The notes under the pieces were generated by a model. That model searched no databases. It was not told where the DNA came from and worked only from the letters and a program-made list of their open reading frames with translations. Source: Thraustochytrium sp. TN22 (Eukaryota > Sar > Bigyra > Thraustochytrida > Thraustochytriidae). From it: a stretch of 64,000 nt of DNA. Below are positions 35,717 through 45,416 of this stretch, piece after piece; within the stretch, counting starts at the first letter, position 1; every line of letters starts with the position of its first letter. Both the position numbers and the translations under genes were made by a program. Where the stretch lies: contig JABLUY010000073.1 of NCBI GenBank assembly GCA_013306675.1, forward strand, positions 81,308-145,307, read 5' to 3'.

Positions 35717-38700
35717 ATGGAGGCGACGAGCCCGCGCGGCGGCGCGCGCGCGGCAACGGCGCTGCCGCCGCTGGAGCTGCTGTCGCGGCGGCGGCCGCGG
35801 ACGGCGGACGGCGGGTCGTCGGCGTCGAGGCCGTCGAGGTCGTCGTCGAGGTCGTCGTCGCCGCGCGAGGGCGACGGGTCGTCCAAGGCCGGCAGCGGCA
35901 GGGGCGCCACGCAGAGCGACAAGGTGCGGAGCGGGAGCAGGATGCTGCGCGGAGGCGCGCACGCGCGCTCGCGCACCGCGGACGCCGAGATGATCAGAAT
36001 GTCGGCGGCGCTCGCTGGCATAGAAGGCGATGGCCTGGCGGACCTGGAGGGCAGTGGGCGCAGCGACGCCAGCACGGAGCACAGCGGCGCGTCGGGACGG
36101 GCCGGGCGCGTGCGGCGCGTCGCCAGCGAGCCGCGCGTCGTGCTCGGGCTGGACCTGACGCAGCGCGGGCTGGCCAAGCTCGAGTCCGACGAGCAGCAGG
36201 TGTTTTTGACGTCCGAGGACGAGGAGAATAGCTCCGAAGCCTCGGAAGGCGGCGGTGGCGGCGGCGGCGGCGGCGGCGGAGGGGGAGGTGGAGGAGGGGA
36301 CAATCGCAGCCTCGGTGCCGCGCCGGATGCCGATGCCGAAGGTGAGTCGCTCAGTCCCTTTTCGATGCGCTGGAAAAAGTCCAAGCGCGCGCCCGCAGCC
36401 TCGCGCAAGAAGCGCAGACCACGCCGCGGCAAAAAGGAGGAGGCTGTGCAGCACTCCTACTACATGGACGACAACGGCGAGGTGCGCGACGAGTACGGCT
36501 TCAAAGTTGAAGACTCCGAGCGCAAGATGCTCTGCGCGCCCACGCGCCCAGACACCAACCATGCGCCCGTCCCGCACGAAGCCAAGAAGCGCATCCTCAG
36601 TCAGGAGGCGCTCAAGCGCCGTCAGCGCCGCGCATGGGCCGAGGTGCTCGATAGCGTCGGGGGCTCCTTTTCCAACATGCCGGCCGGCGCCTTCCAGCGC
36701 TGGCGCAAGTACTACGCCATGGAGCAGTCCGAGGACAGCGCGGACCGCTACCTCTTGCACATCTCGTCCCCGGTGCCAGCCGCCGTGCCTCCGGACCTGG
36801 CCTCGCCCACCTTTCGCCATCGCCGCCAGAACTCCGCCAGCTCCGACTCGCAGGTTAGCCAAGACGGCGACAAGGATAGCCCCAAGCGCGGTGTGGCCGG
36901 CGGCAGCAACGGCAGCAGCAGCGGCGCGCGCTCGCTCAGCTCCTTTGGCTTCCATGTAGAGACTGTTGTGCGTAAGTTGCGCATTCGGAGCCACCACCGC
37001 AAGCGTCATGACCGTGCCGACGACGGCGGCAGCTTTGGCGAGGACAACACCGGCGAAGCCTCCTCGCCCCACCCGCTCCACGACGATGCAGAGACGGAAG
37101 AGAAGCACGTGCACCAGCCGCGCCGCGCGAGCCTGCCCCATCCCGTCGCCGAAGCACGCGCGACCGCGGGGAGCAGCGTGCGCCGCACCAGCTTCCCGCC
37201 CCAGACGGACCACTGTGAGTCGGGCGCAGCGTCGCCGCCTCTGCCGCCATTCGACCGCCCCGCGAGCTCCGGCCCGGCGTCCGGCTCCCCAGAGCCCGTG
37301 TCCGGCTCGCAGATTCGCCAGGTCACGAACGCCATCCGGCACTTTGGCATCCCGCCCCGCTTCCGCCGCGAGCTCTGGCTCATGAGCTCCGGCGCCCTCG
37401 AGAAGCAGCGCGACAGCGGGCCCACCGAGCAATACGAGCATCTGGTCGACTGCGCCACCTCAGGCGCCCGCATGCCTGAGATGGCGGAGATCATCGAGCG
37501 CGACCTGCACCGCACCTTCCCGACGAACTACCACTTTGAGAACGAGGAAGGCATCACGCGCATGCGCCGCGTTCTGCTTGCGTACTCGCTGCGCAATCGC
37601 GCCATCGGATACTGCCAGAGTATGAACTTTTTGGTCGCCGTCCTGCTCCTGCACATGGACGAGAACCTCGCCTTTTGGGTTCTCGCCAGTATTGTCGAGG
37701 ACCTCGTCCCGGGCCACTACACAAAGCAGATGACTGGTATGCACGTCGACCAGCGCGTCTTCGAGTCGCTCGTCAAGCAGAAACTGCCCAAGCTGCACGC
37801 GCACCTCGAGGCGCTCGAGTTCCCTCTCGAGTTTGTCACCTACCAGTGGTTCCTCTGCCTTTTTGTCAACTCCCTCCCGCTCGACACCACGTTGCGCATC
37901 TGGGACTGCTTCTTGCACGAGGGCGTCAAGGCGCTCTTCCGGGCGGGTCTCGCCATCCTCATGATTTTGCAAAAGGACATCCTCGCGTGCACCAGCTTTC
38001 AGGAAGTCTACAGCTGCGTTTCGCTCGCCGACAACCTCGAGCTCAAGGCCATGCTCTCCCCGGACCGTGTGCTCAAGCTAGCGTATGACCCCATGGTCTT
38101 TCGCTCCTTCCCTTCGGCCCGCATCGCGCAGTTGCGCTCTCTCCATCTCCCCGTCGTCATGGACAACCTCGGTCACCAGGCCGAGTGGAACGAAACGCCC
38201 TCCTCCGCGGCCGCGGCCTCCACAGGCAGTCCACGGGCTAGCAAGGCGGATGGCAACACTGCCGCCGCCGCCGCTGCCGCCCCGGGTCTTCTGCATGTAG
38301 AGGAGGAGGGCGAGGAAGACGGCGAGGAAGAAGAGGACCCTGGGGCCGGAGACGAGGAGGAGATGTCCGCCAGCATTACCGGGGCGATGGCGCAGAGCGG
38401 TGCTGCCGCGACGCAAAATGGCGCCGGCCTGGCTGCAGATGGCTTGCATCCAGGGCCGGCGGCCCTCCAAAAGCCCGCTTCACCGGTTCTGGATCGTACG
38501 TCGTCCTCTTCACCGGCCCGGCCGGCGCCGCTGGTCACGTCCCCAACGCCGGTCTCCCGCATGGCGCATGCCAGCTCTGAGACCGTGCTTCCACGCCAGG
38601 ATAGCATGGACCCTGCCGGCACGCCGCTGCCGGTGCGCAGCTCGCAGTCCACCTCGGGCTCCTTTCGGGATGTGCCATCGCTACGCCGAAAGGTGTCTCG

Positions 38701-39832
38701 GCGGCCGTCCACGTCCTTCAAGTACCAGCTGCGCAAGGAGAGCGATCCACTCGTCACGCTCTCTCAGCTCGGCCTGCACAACTACCCGGGCCATCCAAGC
38801 CAAGGCCACCGCCCCACGTCCATGAGCCTCACGTCGCCGAGCAGCCCGGACGCCGAGGCAGATCTTTCGCCGCCCGACCTGCAGCGTCGCGCCACGGCCG
38901 ACTCGCTCGCCTCCGCACCGCGCGACGCCAGCGCCAACGCCGCTGCCTCGCACATTGACCTCCTCGTCGCGTCCGCCGCAGCAACGCAGGTCGACGAAGT
39001 GGGCTCCGACTCGGGCTCCGACGCACGCGACGACAGCTTCGTGGGCTCCATCATCGGGCCCGGCATTTCAGCGGGGCCACCGCGCCCCGCCGCGCGCTCA
39101 GATGCCGCCGAGAGCACCGCCACCGCGGAGGAGGAAGAGAACGACGATGACGACGAGGAGGAGGAGGAGGATGCGGATGACGACGAGGAGGACGACCACG
39201 TGGACGACGATGCGGGCGTGCCGCGCGAGTTCTCTGAGCTGCTTCCCTCGCTCGCCTATGTCATGTCGGCGAGACAGGTCGACATTGACGAGCAGGACCT
39301 CCCCGGAGCCGCGACGCCTCTCCGCAGGCGCTCGCGCAAGCCTTCGGCGGCAGGTCGACCCTCCGGCCCTCCCTCGACGCCGCAACCGCACCCGGGACCG
39401 CAGAGACAGGCCGCCGACGGCAGCGAGCCCGGCTCTCCTGGTTTTGTCGAGGACCGTCCGGCCACTGCCCCGCTCTTCGCTCGCCGCAGCAACGGCAGTA
39501 GCAGCAGTAGCACGAGCAGCGGCGGCGCGAGCAGCGACGACCGCGCGGCAGGCCACTGGGTTGGTGACGAGGGTATTCGCGTGCGCAGTGGCACTCGCGG
39601 CGACGATGAGGGCATTCGCGTCACTGGCACCGCCTCGTCTCCCGGCGAGAGCACCTCGCCGGCGCCGCGTCCGGTGGCGGGGGGCATCGGCGCGGCGCCG
39701 GCCTCGTCCCGGACGTCGACTGCTGCGAGCCCGACAGCGAGTCCTGACCCCGTGTCGGGCGAGGCGACCAAGGACAAGAAGAAGAAGCGCGGCCTCTTTT
39801 CGCGCATCCGCCAGAACCGCAAGTCCTTGTGA
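35717..39832 (+). CDS. TBC-domain Rab GTPase-activating protein
   Basis: 1371 aa from the ATG at 35717; the frame is open to 35216 but that part is low-complexity leader. A central TBC domain covers about 540-765: GIPPRFRRELWLMSSG, IERDLHRTFP (catalytic Arg of the IxxDxxR motif), AYSLRNRAIGYCQSMNFL (catalytic Gln of the YxQ motif), FFVNSL-type TLRIWDCFLHEG. Both TBC catalytic residues are present, so it should stimulate GTP hydrolysis on a Rab. The arrangement is closest to the TBC1D2/GRTP1/TBC1D8-9 class. The rest is disordered: an 18-Gly run near 36248-36297, a basic block (about 220-245), an acidic Asp/Glu tract (39127-39215) and a basic end (KKKKRGLFSRIRQNRKSL) that may touch membranes. 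The target Rab is unknown. Confidence 0.88.
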   Translation: MEATSPRGGARAATALPPLELLSRRRPRTADGGSSASRPSRSSSRSSSPREGDGSSKAGSGRGATQSDKVRSGSRMLRGGAHARSRTADAEMIRMSAALAGIEGDGLADLEGSGRSDASTEHSGASGRAGRVRRVASEPRVVLGLDLTQRGLAKLESDEQQVFLTSEDEENSSEASEGGGGGGGGGGGGGGGGGDNRSLGAAPDADAEGESLSPFSMRWKKSKRAPAASRKKRRPRRGKKEEAVQHSYYMDDNGEVRDEYGFKVEDSERKMLCAPTRPDTNHAPVPHEAKKRILSQEALKRRQRRAWAEVLDSVGGSFSNMPAGAFQRWRKYYAMEQSEDSADRYLLHISSPVPAAVPPDLASPTFRHRRQNSASSDSQVSQDGDKDSPKRGVAGGSNGSSSGARSLSSFGFHVETVVRKLRIRSHHRKRHDRADDGGSFGEDNTGEASSPHPLHDDAETEEKHVHQPRRASLPHPVAEARATAGSSVRRTSFPPQTDHCESGAASPPLPPFDRPASSGPASGSPEPVSGSQIRQVTNAIRHFGIPPRFRRELWLMSSGALEKQRDSGPTEQYEHLVDCATSGARMPEMAEIIERDLHRTFPTNYHFENEEGITRMRRVLLAYSLRNRAIGYCQSMNFLVAVLLLHMDENLAFWVLASIVEDLVPGHYTKQMTGMHVDQRVFESLVKQKLPKLHAHLEALEFPLEFVTYQWFLCLFVNSLPLDTTLRIWDCFLHEGVKALFRAGLAILMILQKDILACTSFQEVYSCVSLADNLELKAMLSPDRVLKLAYDPMVFRSFPSARIAQLRSLHLPVVMDNLGHQAEWNETPSSAAAASTGSPRASKADGNTAAAAAAAPGLLHVEEEGEEDGEEEEDPGAGDEEEMSASITGAMAQSGAAATQNGAGLAADGLHPGPAALQKPASPVLDRTSSSSPARPAPLVTSPTPVSRMAHASSETVLPRQDSMDPAGTPLPVRSSQSTSGSFRDVPSLRRKVSRRPSTSFKYQLRKESDPLVTLSQLGLHNYPGHPSQGHRPTSMSLTSPSSPDAEADLSPPDLQRRATADSLASAPRDASANAAASHIDLLVASAAATQVDEVGSDSGSDARDDSFVGSIIGPGISAGPPRPAARSDAAESTATAEEEENDDDDEEEEEDADDDEEDDHVDDDAGVPREFSELLPSLAYVMSARQVDIDEQDLPGAATPLRRRSRKPSAAGRPSGPPSTPQPHPGPQRQAADGSEPGSPGFVEDRPATAPLFARRSNGSSSSSTSSGGASSDDRAAGHWVGDEGIRVRSGTRGDDEGIRVTGTASSPGESTSPAPRPVAGGIGAAPASSRTSTAASPTASPDPVSGEATKDKKKKRGLFSRIRQNRKSL
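36248..36297 (+). repeat. GGC/GGA repeat encoding polyglycine
   Basis: An in-frame run of about 18 glycine codons in the N-terminal disordered part of the TBC protein. Confidence 0.85.
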
Positions 39833-40009
39833 AGATGCCGACAATGCGTCAAGTCGGTCGGTTGGGCGGGAGGGAGGGAGGCGATGAGCCCAAGACATCA
39901 CACTACACATCGCGTCCCGAAGCGAGATGGCGCAACGCGAGCCTCTCTCCCTCTACGTATAGGATCAAGCACCGTTGTACATCCCCCCCAATTTGTTTTG
40001 AGTTCTCAG

Positions 40010-41431
40010 TTAGTCGTCCTGAATCTTCCACATGGACACGAGATAGTTGGACAGCTGATGGATGTCATTGCGAATCGCCTGCTTCTTGCTCGTCTCGAGC
40101 TCCTGCTGCTGCGTGCGCGCCTGCGACTTGACTTGTCGCAGGTCCTCGGCCAGTCTCCGACGCTGGCCCTTGTGCGCAGCTAGCAGCTTGTGCCGCGTCT
40201 CCTCGGTCTTGCGCAGCACGTCGCGGTACGTCTCGCGGGCACGCTGGGCGGCAGCCAGCTCCTCGTCCACGCTCTGCGACTTGCCCTCCCGCACCGGCGA
40301 TCCGGGCGACTCGGCCTGCTGCAGCGCAAGTGCCGCCTCCGCCGCCACAGTCTCGCGCAGTTCCGACATGGGCCGCAGTCGGTACACCCGACGGCTCTGC
40401 GTCATGCGGAAGGTCAGCTTGCGGTCCGCCAAGTCGCCACCACTGCCGTTCATCGCCAAGAAGTGGTCGATCAGCGGGCTGTGCGCGTACTCCATCGTGT
40501 CGTGCGTCGTCGACGTCTCCACGTGCACCAGGCTCTGAGCAACGGGCCCCACCTGGTTGAGCTTCTCCTGGAACTGCACCAGTGCCAGGTGTCCGGCCTC
40601 GACCGAAGTCTGCCCTTCCGTGTTGGCCACCACGAGCGCCAGCGGGTCATCCTCCTCCTCCGCCGCGTTCCCGCCCGCAAACATGAGCTTGCGCATCGAG
40701 TTACGCCGCTGCCGCTCCGCGCTCAGCTCGCTCCCCCAGTGCGAGAGGTCCGGCCGCGCCGGCGCCGTCACGCCAAGGATCCAGCCGCCCACGGTCTGCG
40801 CCACGTACGTCTTGAATGCGGCGTCAAAGTGGCCCTTCGATCCCGGATACGCCGCACAGAACGACAGGTACACGCTCTGCGCCACCGCATCGTGAAAGGT
40901 CTTCAAATAACCCTCGCTCGACTTGGAGTGCATGCTCACGCGCAGGTCAAAGTATCGCGTCGCCAGCTCGTCATAGAACCGAGACTTGGCATGGGCGGCA
41001 CTCAGGCTGTCCATGACCGCCTCTCGCGCGCGCTGAAGCCGCGGCGCCGCGCGGTCCACGAAGATCCACCAAAAGGCCACCTCCACGAACCGCTTGCTCA
41101 CAAGTCGGCTGAATACCTTGCGCCAGCGCGCCTTCGACTTGATCGACGAGAAACGATAGCTGTCAGCTACAGACCCCACCACCACGGCGAAGTCCACCTT
41201 GGCCGGCAGACCCGGGCACACGCAGTCCTCCGCCAGCGCCCACTCCAGCCGCTCGTCCTCCAGCCGCGTCTGCTTGCCGTGGTGCAGCCCCGTATGGTGC
41301 GTGCGCGTCTGCGGCGTGCGCTCCGACGTCGTCGCCGACTTGCTCTCGTCCACGCCGCCCTCGAGCGCGCCGCTCCCGCTGCCCGCTGCCAGCTCCGTCA
41401 CAAAGGTGCCGCCATCATACTCGCGCGACAT
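40010..41431 (-). CDS. FAM227-family protein
   Basis: 473 aa from the ATG at 41431 (MSREYDGG); an in-frame ATG at 41605 would add 58 low-complexity residues. The core (about 120-290) carries the FAM227 signature: VEVAFWWIFVDRAAPRLQ, SRFYDELATRYFDL, FHDAVAQSVYLSFCAAYP, then a W-x-x-G segment (VGGWILGVTAP). FAM227 proteins are poorly characterised; members are associated with ciliated cells and sperm flagella. The C-terminal third (about 390-465) is a Gln/Arg/Glu-rich coiled coil ending NYLVSMWKIQDD. It converges with the TBC gene, 177 bp apart. A flagellar role fits WDR35 and CFAP65 in the same window but is inferred. Confidence 0.75.
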   Translation of the reverse strand: MSREYDGGTFVTELAAGSGSGALEGGVDESKSATTSERTPQTRTHHTGLHHGKQTRLEDERLEWALAEDCVCPGLPAKVDFAVVVGSVADSYRFSSIKSKARWRKVFSRLVSKRFVEVAFWWIFVDRAAPRLQRAREAVMDSLSAAHAKSRFYDELATRYFDLRVSMHSKSSEGYLKTFHDAVAQSVYLSFCAAYPGSKGHFDAAFKTYVAQTVGGWILGVTAPARPDLSHWGSELSAERQRRNSMRKLMFAGGNAAEEEDDPLALVVANTEGQTSVEAGHLALVQFQEKLNQVGPVAQSLVHVETSTTHDTMEYAHSPLIDHFLAMNGSGGDLADRKLTFRMTQSRRVYRLRPMSELRETVAAEAALALQQAESPGSPVREGKSQSVDEELAAAQRARETYRDVLRKTEETRHKLLAAHKGQRRRLAEDLRQVKSQARTQQQELETSKKQAIRNDIHQLSNYLVSMWKIQDD

Positions 41432-42344
41432 GCTCGCCCCTTGCCCGCTCGCGGATGGGACCTGAGCGATCTCGCGCCGCCGCTGCGCTTCTCCGCGCCG
41501 CCTGCTGGCCCCAGAGGCAGGCTGGATGGATGCTCGCTGCCTTTGCGAGCGAGCTTGACCCACCACGAGCTTGTGGCAGCGACCTGCCACATGCCGCGGA
41601 ACCACGACGTACTATGTTAGTTGGTGCAGTCACTGTGACAAGAATGCGGGTACACACCTGGCTCGGATTTTGCCGCGCTCTCGTGCGAACGGAATTCTCT
41701 TTCGAGGAAGGCCGAGGAAGGCGACGCCATGCAGTGCCGAACAGTGTCGAGAGGTGCCCAGCATCGGCCGGCGTCACCTCTCACTAGAGTCGGCGCCGAA
41801 TTTGACGTGACGCGAAGTTGTGACAAACGACCAGCAGCATACCTGTAAATAACACCGATATTCGCGTTTCGCTTTGCAGTGGAACTCTAGTAGAAGGGAT
41901 AACATCCCTGCCAGGGGCTGTGCGTTGCCGCCAGGGTGTAAAAACCATGGCACAGATCACGGACGGCAGAGCGCGGGCGAGCACAATGTTGAAGGAGAAA
42001 GGGGCAAGACATGACGAGGCACGCGCCGGCCTTGAAGAATGAAGGCACACAGCGATGCGCATCTTCTCTGCAAGGAATTGTCGCGAGACTGAAGACGGTG
42101 ACGTGGCTCATTCGCATTCGATTGAAAAAAATGTGAAACAAGCTCGCCTCAAGGGCACCGCGCCGGCACTGAACTGCGAGGTGGCCAAGGTGTCATTTCT
42201 CAGATTGCAAGACTTGATTGACCAACAAAAGATAAAACTGAAAAGAGGTTTCGCTCCACGGAGAAAAGCTCCTGGGGCTCGTGATGGTTTGGCGGGAGGT
42301 CCCGTGGTCCGGCTGCTGTAAAGGCTGGCGCACTGCTGGACAAT
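41432..42344. other. Spacer upstream of the FAM227-like gene
   Basis: Mixed composition, with a lower-GC stretch at about 41780-42270. An 88-codon ORF at 42055-42321 (+) has no recognisable feature and I do not call it. Confidence 0.4.
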
Positions 42345-42640
42345 TTAAGGACCAGACCACTTCGGCAGCTGGAGTGGGAACTGTGGCAGCCTGCGCTCCA
42401 CAAGGCAGGTCCTGATGGCTGGCAGGACGCGGTCGTCGATACCCTCGTGGCGCAAGGCAGTGGTGATGCGTGGGTGCAGCTGGAACGGGTCGTCGCCGCG
42501 TGCGTACATGGCGATGACCTGTATGAAGTTGTCTGGCAGTGGAGAACCAAAGGCCCTGGGACCACAGAGCGGGACGCCGTGGCGTGCAAACTGAATCTTG
42601 AGCAGGAGGAGACCGACGCTGTACGCGTCGCTCTGCTTTA
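42345..42640 (-). pseudogene. Protein-kinase C-lobe-like remnant
   Basis: About 100 codons in a frame different from the 539-aa ORF that ends just upstream. KQSDAYSVGLLLLKI resembles kinase subdomain IX (SDVYSFGxxLLE), and FIQVIAMYARGDDP followed by IDDRVLPAIRTCLVERRLP resembles subdomains X-XI. In the same frame upstream a GAPGASCMP segment could be a worn activation-loop/APE region, but a stop follows further upstream and no N-lobe or HRD/DFG exists. A 44-nt GT-AG intron (GAG|GTGCGC ... AAGCAG|AGCGAC) could link it in frame to the upstream ORF; that is short and lacks a branch-point-like site, so I prefer a remnant. Confidence 0.4.
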
Positions 42641-44257
42641 TGTGGCCTCGAGGCATGCAGCTCGCACCAGGCGCACCTCCTCCACCGCAGTCACAACGCT
42701 CGACCTAGCCACGCCCCCACGTCCATTGCGAAGCAGCTCGTCGACGGTAGCAAGGCCGTCGCGCGCGCTCTGGGCTACAGGGCTCATGTCTGGGAAGGGG
42801 CCAAGCTCGTCGGGGTTCATGGCGCGCAGAAGTTCAGCGTAGCGCTCGGGTGCGTCCAGGGATGCGAGCAGCTGACGGTCGAGCGGCACGCCCTTGAGCT
42901 TTGCGATAAACTCGAGCACAATCCGCTTCGCTCTGATGTTCCGAGGCAGCTCTGACTCAGAGCCGACGAGCTCCAGAAGCCTCTCCTTGGCGTCGCGTCG
43001 TTCTTTGCGCAGCACACTGGTCAACTCGGCCTCAAGTCTGGCAATGGTCGCTTCATCCACCGGCTGCGGCCTGCCGATCTTGAGCTTCCAGGGCCGCATG
43101 TCGAGCATGTGCGGGACTGAGTTGTTCTTGGCGCCCCACCAATGAGAGCGGGGATACTGCGGGTATTCTCCCGTCGCGGGAGACCAGATTTCGAAGGCGT
43201 CGACGCCCGGGATCGTGACGACCACCCGGAGGCCCATGTTCTGTGCGGTGTGAACAACATATCTGGCACGATGCGGCTCCCATGGGTGCACCTCGATCAG
43301 TTCGCCGACACCAGTCCTGACGGACACGTTCACAGGAACAGTCTGGGACGCGACGAGCGCGCGGAGAACCGGAGGCATCCACGACCAGTCTGTTATCGCG
43401 TTGAGGTACTGCTCCGGTGTCGGCCATTGGAAATATGGGCCGGCCCTTGCGCTCATCTGTGTGATGGCGTCGTTGATCCACTCGGCAACCGCAAGAACCG
43501 TGCGCGCCTCTACGCCCGCGGCGAGCATATCGGCCAGCGTCGTGTTGAGGCCCTCGGGGCACATGGGGTCCTGCTCTTCTTTTACGCGTTTGTTGAGCTG
43601 TGCGATCGCGCTGTTGACCTCCTCGAGCAGCTTCTGCAGGTCTTTTTCGAGGGACTCGCGAACCATCTCGGCCACGAGCGGGAGGCTCATCTCATAAAAG
43701 GCCAGGAAGGCCTCGCCGTCCCTGATGAGAGTGTCGAGTTGAGCCCCGAGATCCACCATGAAGCGCGCCCCCCTGGGGCCGCACTGAACCTCGCGAATCA
43801 TCCCGCAGATGGTCAGGGCAAGCGAACTCCAGGTCTTCGGCGCAATGAGGAAGTCAGGAAGCCCCCGTGCGCCGAGCAGACGCACGATATCCACAAAAAG
43901 GCCGGTGTGCTCTGTGCCTGCGAACTGCAGCAGGTCGGCGTCGATATGCAGTCGGCTGTGGTCTCCAGCGATGCCGGCTCCGTTGATCGGGTTGAGGTAA
44001 GCAACGCCGTTCCGCTCACGCTGGCCGATCGAGCGACTCAGCCCGACGCCCTCGGCCACACATGCAAGGAAGCTCGCACGATCAGCCGGCTGTGAGGAGC
44101 TCACTCTTTCGCTGAAGAGCCTGAACTCGCGCATCGCCTGAGTTTTGGCAAGCGCGATGCGAGTGCGAATGGCATGGGCATTGTTGGGTTCCAGCTCCGG
44201 TTCTTTAGGCCCCCCACCCATTTTCGAAGGCACAGTTGCAGGTCTGCCGCCGCCCAC
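42638..44257 (-). CDS. Uncharacterised 539-aa protein
   Basis: I do not recognise this protein. It has normal, well-mixed composition, unlike antisense shadows, and a uniform open frame. The start is MGGGRPATVPSK with a second in-frame MGGG twelve codons later; either would suit N-myristoylation. Residues about 30-250 are mostly helical (AMREFRLFSERV, DLQKLLEEVNSAIAQLNKRVKEE). About 300-400 is Trp/Pro-rich (WPTPEQYLNAITDWSWMPP, VHPWEPHRARYVVHT, FEIWSPATGEYPQYPRSHWWG). The C-terminus is helical again. No membrane segment or signal peptide is visible. The kinase-like remnant directly downstream may once have been part of the same protein. It lies in the gene-poor, lower-GC part of the window, so a mobile or lineage-specific origin is possible. 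Confidence 0.6.
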   Translation of the reverse strand: MGGGRPATVPSKMGGGPKEPELEPNNAHAIRTRIALAKTQAMREFRLFSERVSSSQPADRASFLACVAEGVGLSRSIGQRERNGVAYLNPINGAGIAGDHSRLHIDADLLQFAGTEHTGLFVDIVRLLGARGLPDFLIAPKTWSSLALTICGMIREVQCGPRGARFMVDLGAQLDTLIRDGEAFLAFYEMSLPLVAEMVRESLEKDLQKLLEEVNSAIAQLNKRVKEEQDPMCPEGLNTTLADMLAAGVEARTVLAVAEWINDAITQMSARAGPYFQWPTPEQYLNAITDWSWMPPVLRALVASQTVPVNVSVRTGVGELIEVHPWEPHRARYVVHTAQNMGLRVVVTIPGVDAFEIWSPATGEYPQYPRSHWWGAKNNSVPHMLDMRPWKLKIGRPQPVDEATIARLEAELTSVLRKERRDAKERLLELVGSESELPRNIRAKRIVLEFIAKLKGVPLDRQLLASLDAPERYAELLRAMNPDELGPFPDMSPVAQSARDGLATVDELLRNGRGGVARSSVVTAVEEVRLVRAACLEAT

Positions 44258-44621
44258 GCCTCGCTCGCGAGCAGCCGCGACGGCAGAGAGCAGTCCTTAA
44301 AATTTCTTAGTGTCGGAGTGAGAGGACAGAGCACCTCGGTCTTCGGTCTCAGCGTGACTAGCATCTACCGTGGCGCCACGGAGCCAAAATTCACGTGCAC
44401 AGATCTTTGCCGGCCCGCTCTCCTCGCTTCCTACAAGGGCGTGCGCTGCACCACAAGAATGAGTGCACGGCCTCCAGAAAAATGTCGTCACCGTTTCGCA
44501 ATCGCAACCTGCAGCCGCGCAGCGACGCAACCGCGCTACACCTCTGGCGCGTGCTCTCGACATACATGGCCATGAGGCCACATCCTGCTTGAGGGAATTG
44601 AGCAAAGCATGTTACTTCAAG

Positions 44622-44710
44622 CCAGTCCAGCGTGATTCGATTTGCGCGGCCCGCCAAATTGCGAAAAGCCAATCCATCGTGATTTGATTTGCGCGGCACA
44701 CCAAATTGCG
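44622..44710 (+). repeat. Direct repeat of ~42 nt, two copies
   Basis: Copies at 44622-44663 and 44669-44710 differ at about five positions and share GATTTGCGCGGC and CCAAATTGCG. They are separated by 5 nt, in non-coding sequence. Confidence 0.85.
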
Positions 44711-45367
44711 TCACGATCGCAGCCTGCAGCGGCGGCTCATTTTCGACGCCAGTTCTTGGCACCAGGATCTGCACGTGGATGTGCGTGATCAAGAACCGCC
44801 ATCCTCATGGCGGCTCGGGGCGCGGGCCGCACGCGGTCAGCCATTGACGTTGCTGGAATTTGCTAGCTGGAGGAGGGTACTCGCTCGGATGATGTTCGCG
44901 CCACGAGCGGCTCATCTGAACCAACTTGCCAACAACGCGGAGCGGTGCGAATGGCTAGCGCACGTATCTTACCAACTGATTCGTTCTCCATGCTCCTTTG
45001 ACCCAGCCGAGCTCGCCGTGAGGGGGATGGCGAAGCGCGGGGCCCTCGACGTCAGGATCACTGGCTGTGAGGTCCGTCCGTCCGAGGTGGTTGGCTCGGC
45101 AGGCCCACTGGCTGCGTCGTGTCGTCGCAGCCTGCCGTCATCGCAACCTGCCGCCGCACGGCACGCCCCCGCCCGGCTCGACCCATGCGCCCCTCCGACG
45201 TGCGGGCGTTCGTCCTGAAGCTAATTGTCCTGGCAGTGGTTCTGCAGCACCACGTTCAGCACCAGCCTCGCGCGTCTCCGAGGACGCCTGATCGCTCGTG
45301 GCCCGCTTGCGCCATCAAAGACCAGGCTGCTCAGTCGGCGCGCGGTAGATCTTTGCTGCAACTTCCT

Positions 45368-45416
45368 GGCTAGTAGATTGCTAGCGAGCTCTAACTAGCT
45401 TCTAGCTAGCTAGCGC
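45368..45416. repeat. TAGC/CTAG-rich self-complementary tract
   Basis: Repeated CTAG/TAGC/GAGCTC words including TCTAGCTAGCTAGC. Similar tracts occur at 54950-55012 and 63552-63574. All three are non-coding. Confidence 0.6.

Noticed and set aside
35315-37441. 708-codon minus-strand ORF opposite the TBC gene
   Set aside because: Shadow of the TBC coding strand and of (GCGGC)n repeats; the sense strand has the conserved TBC domain.
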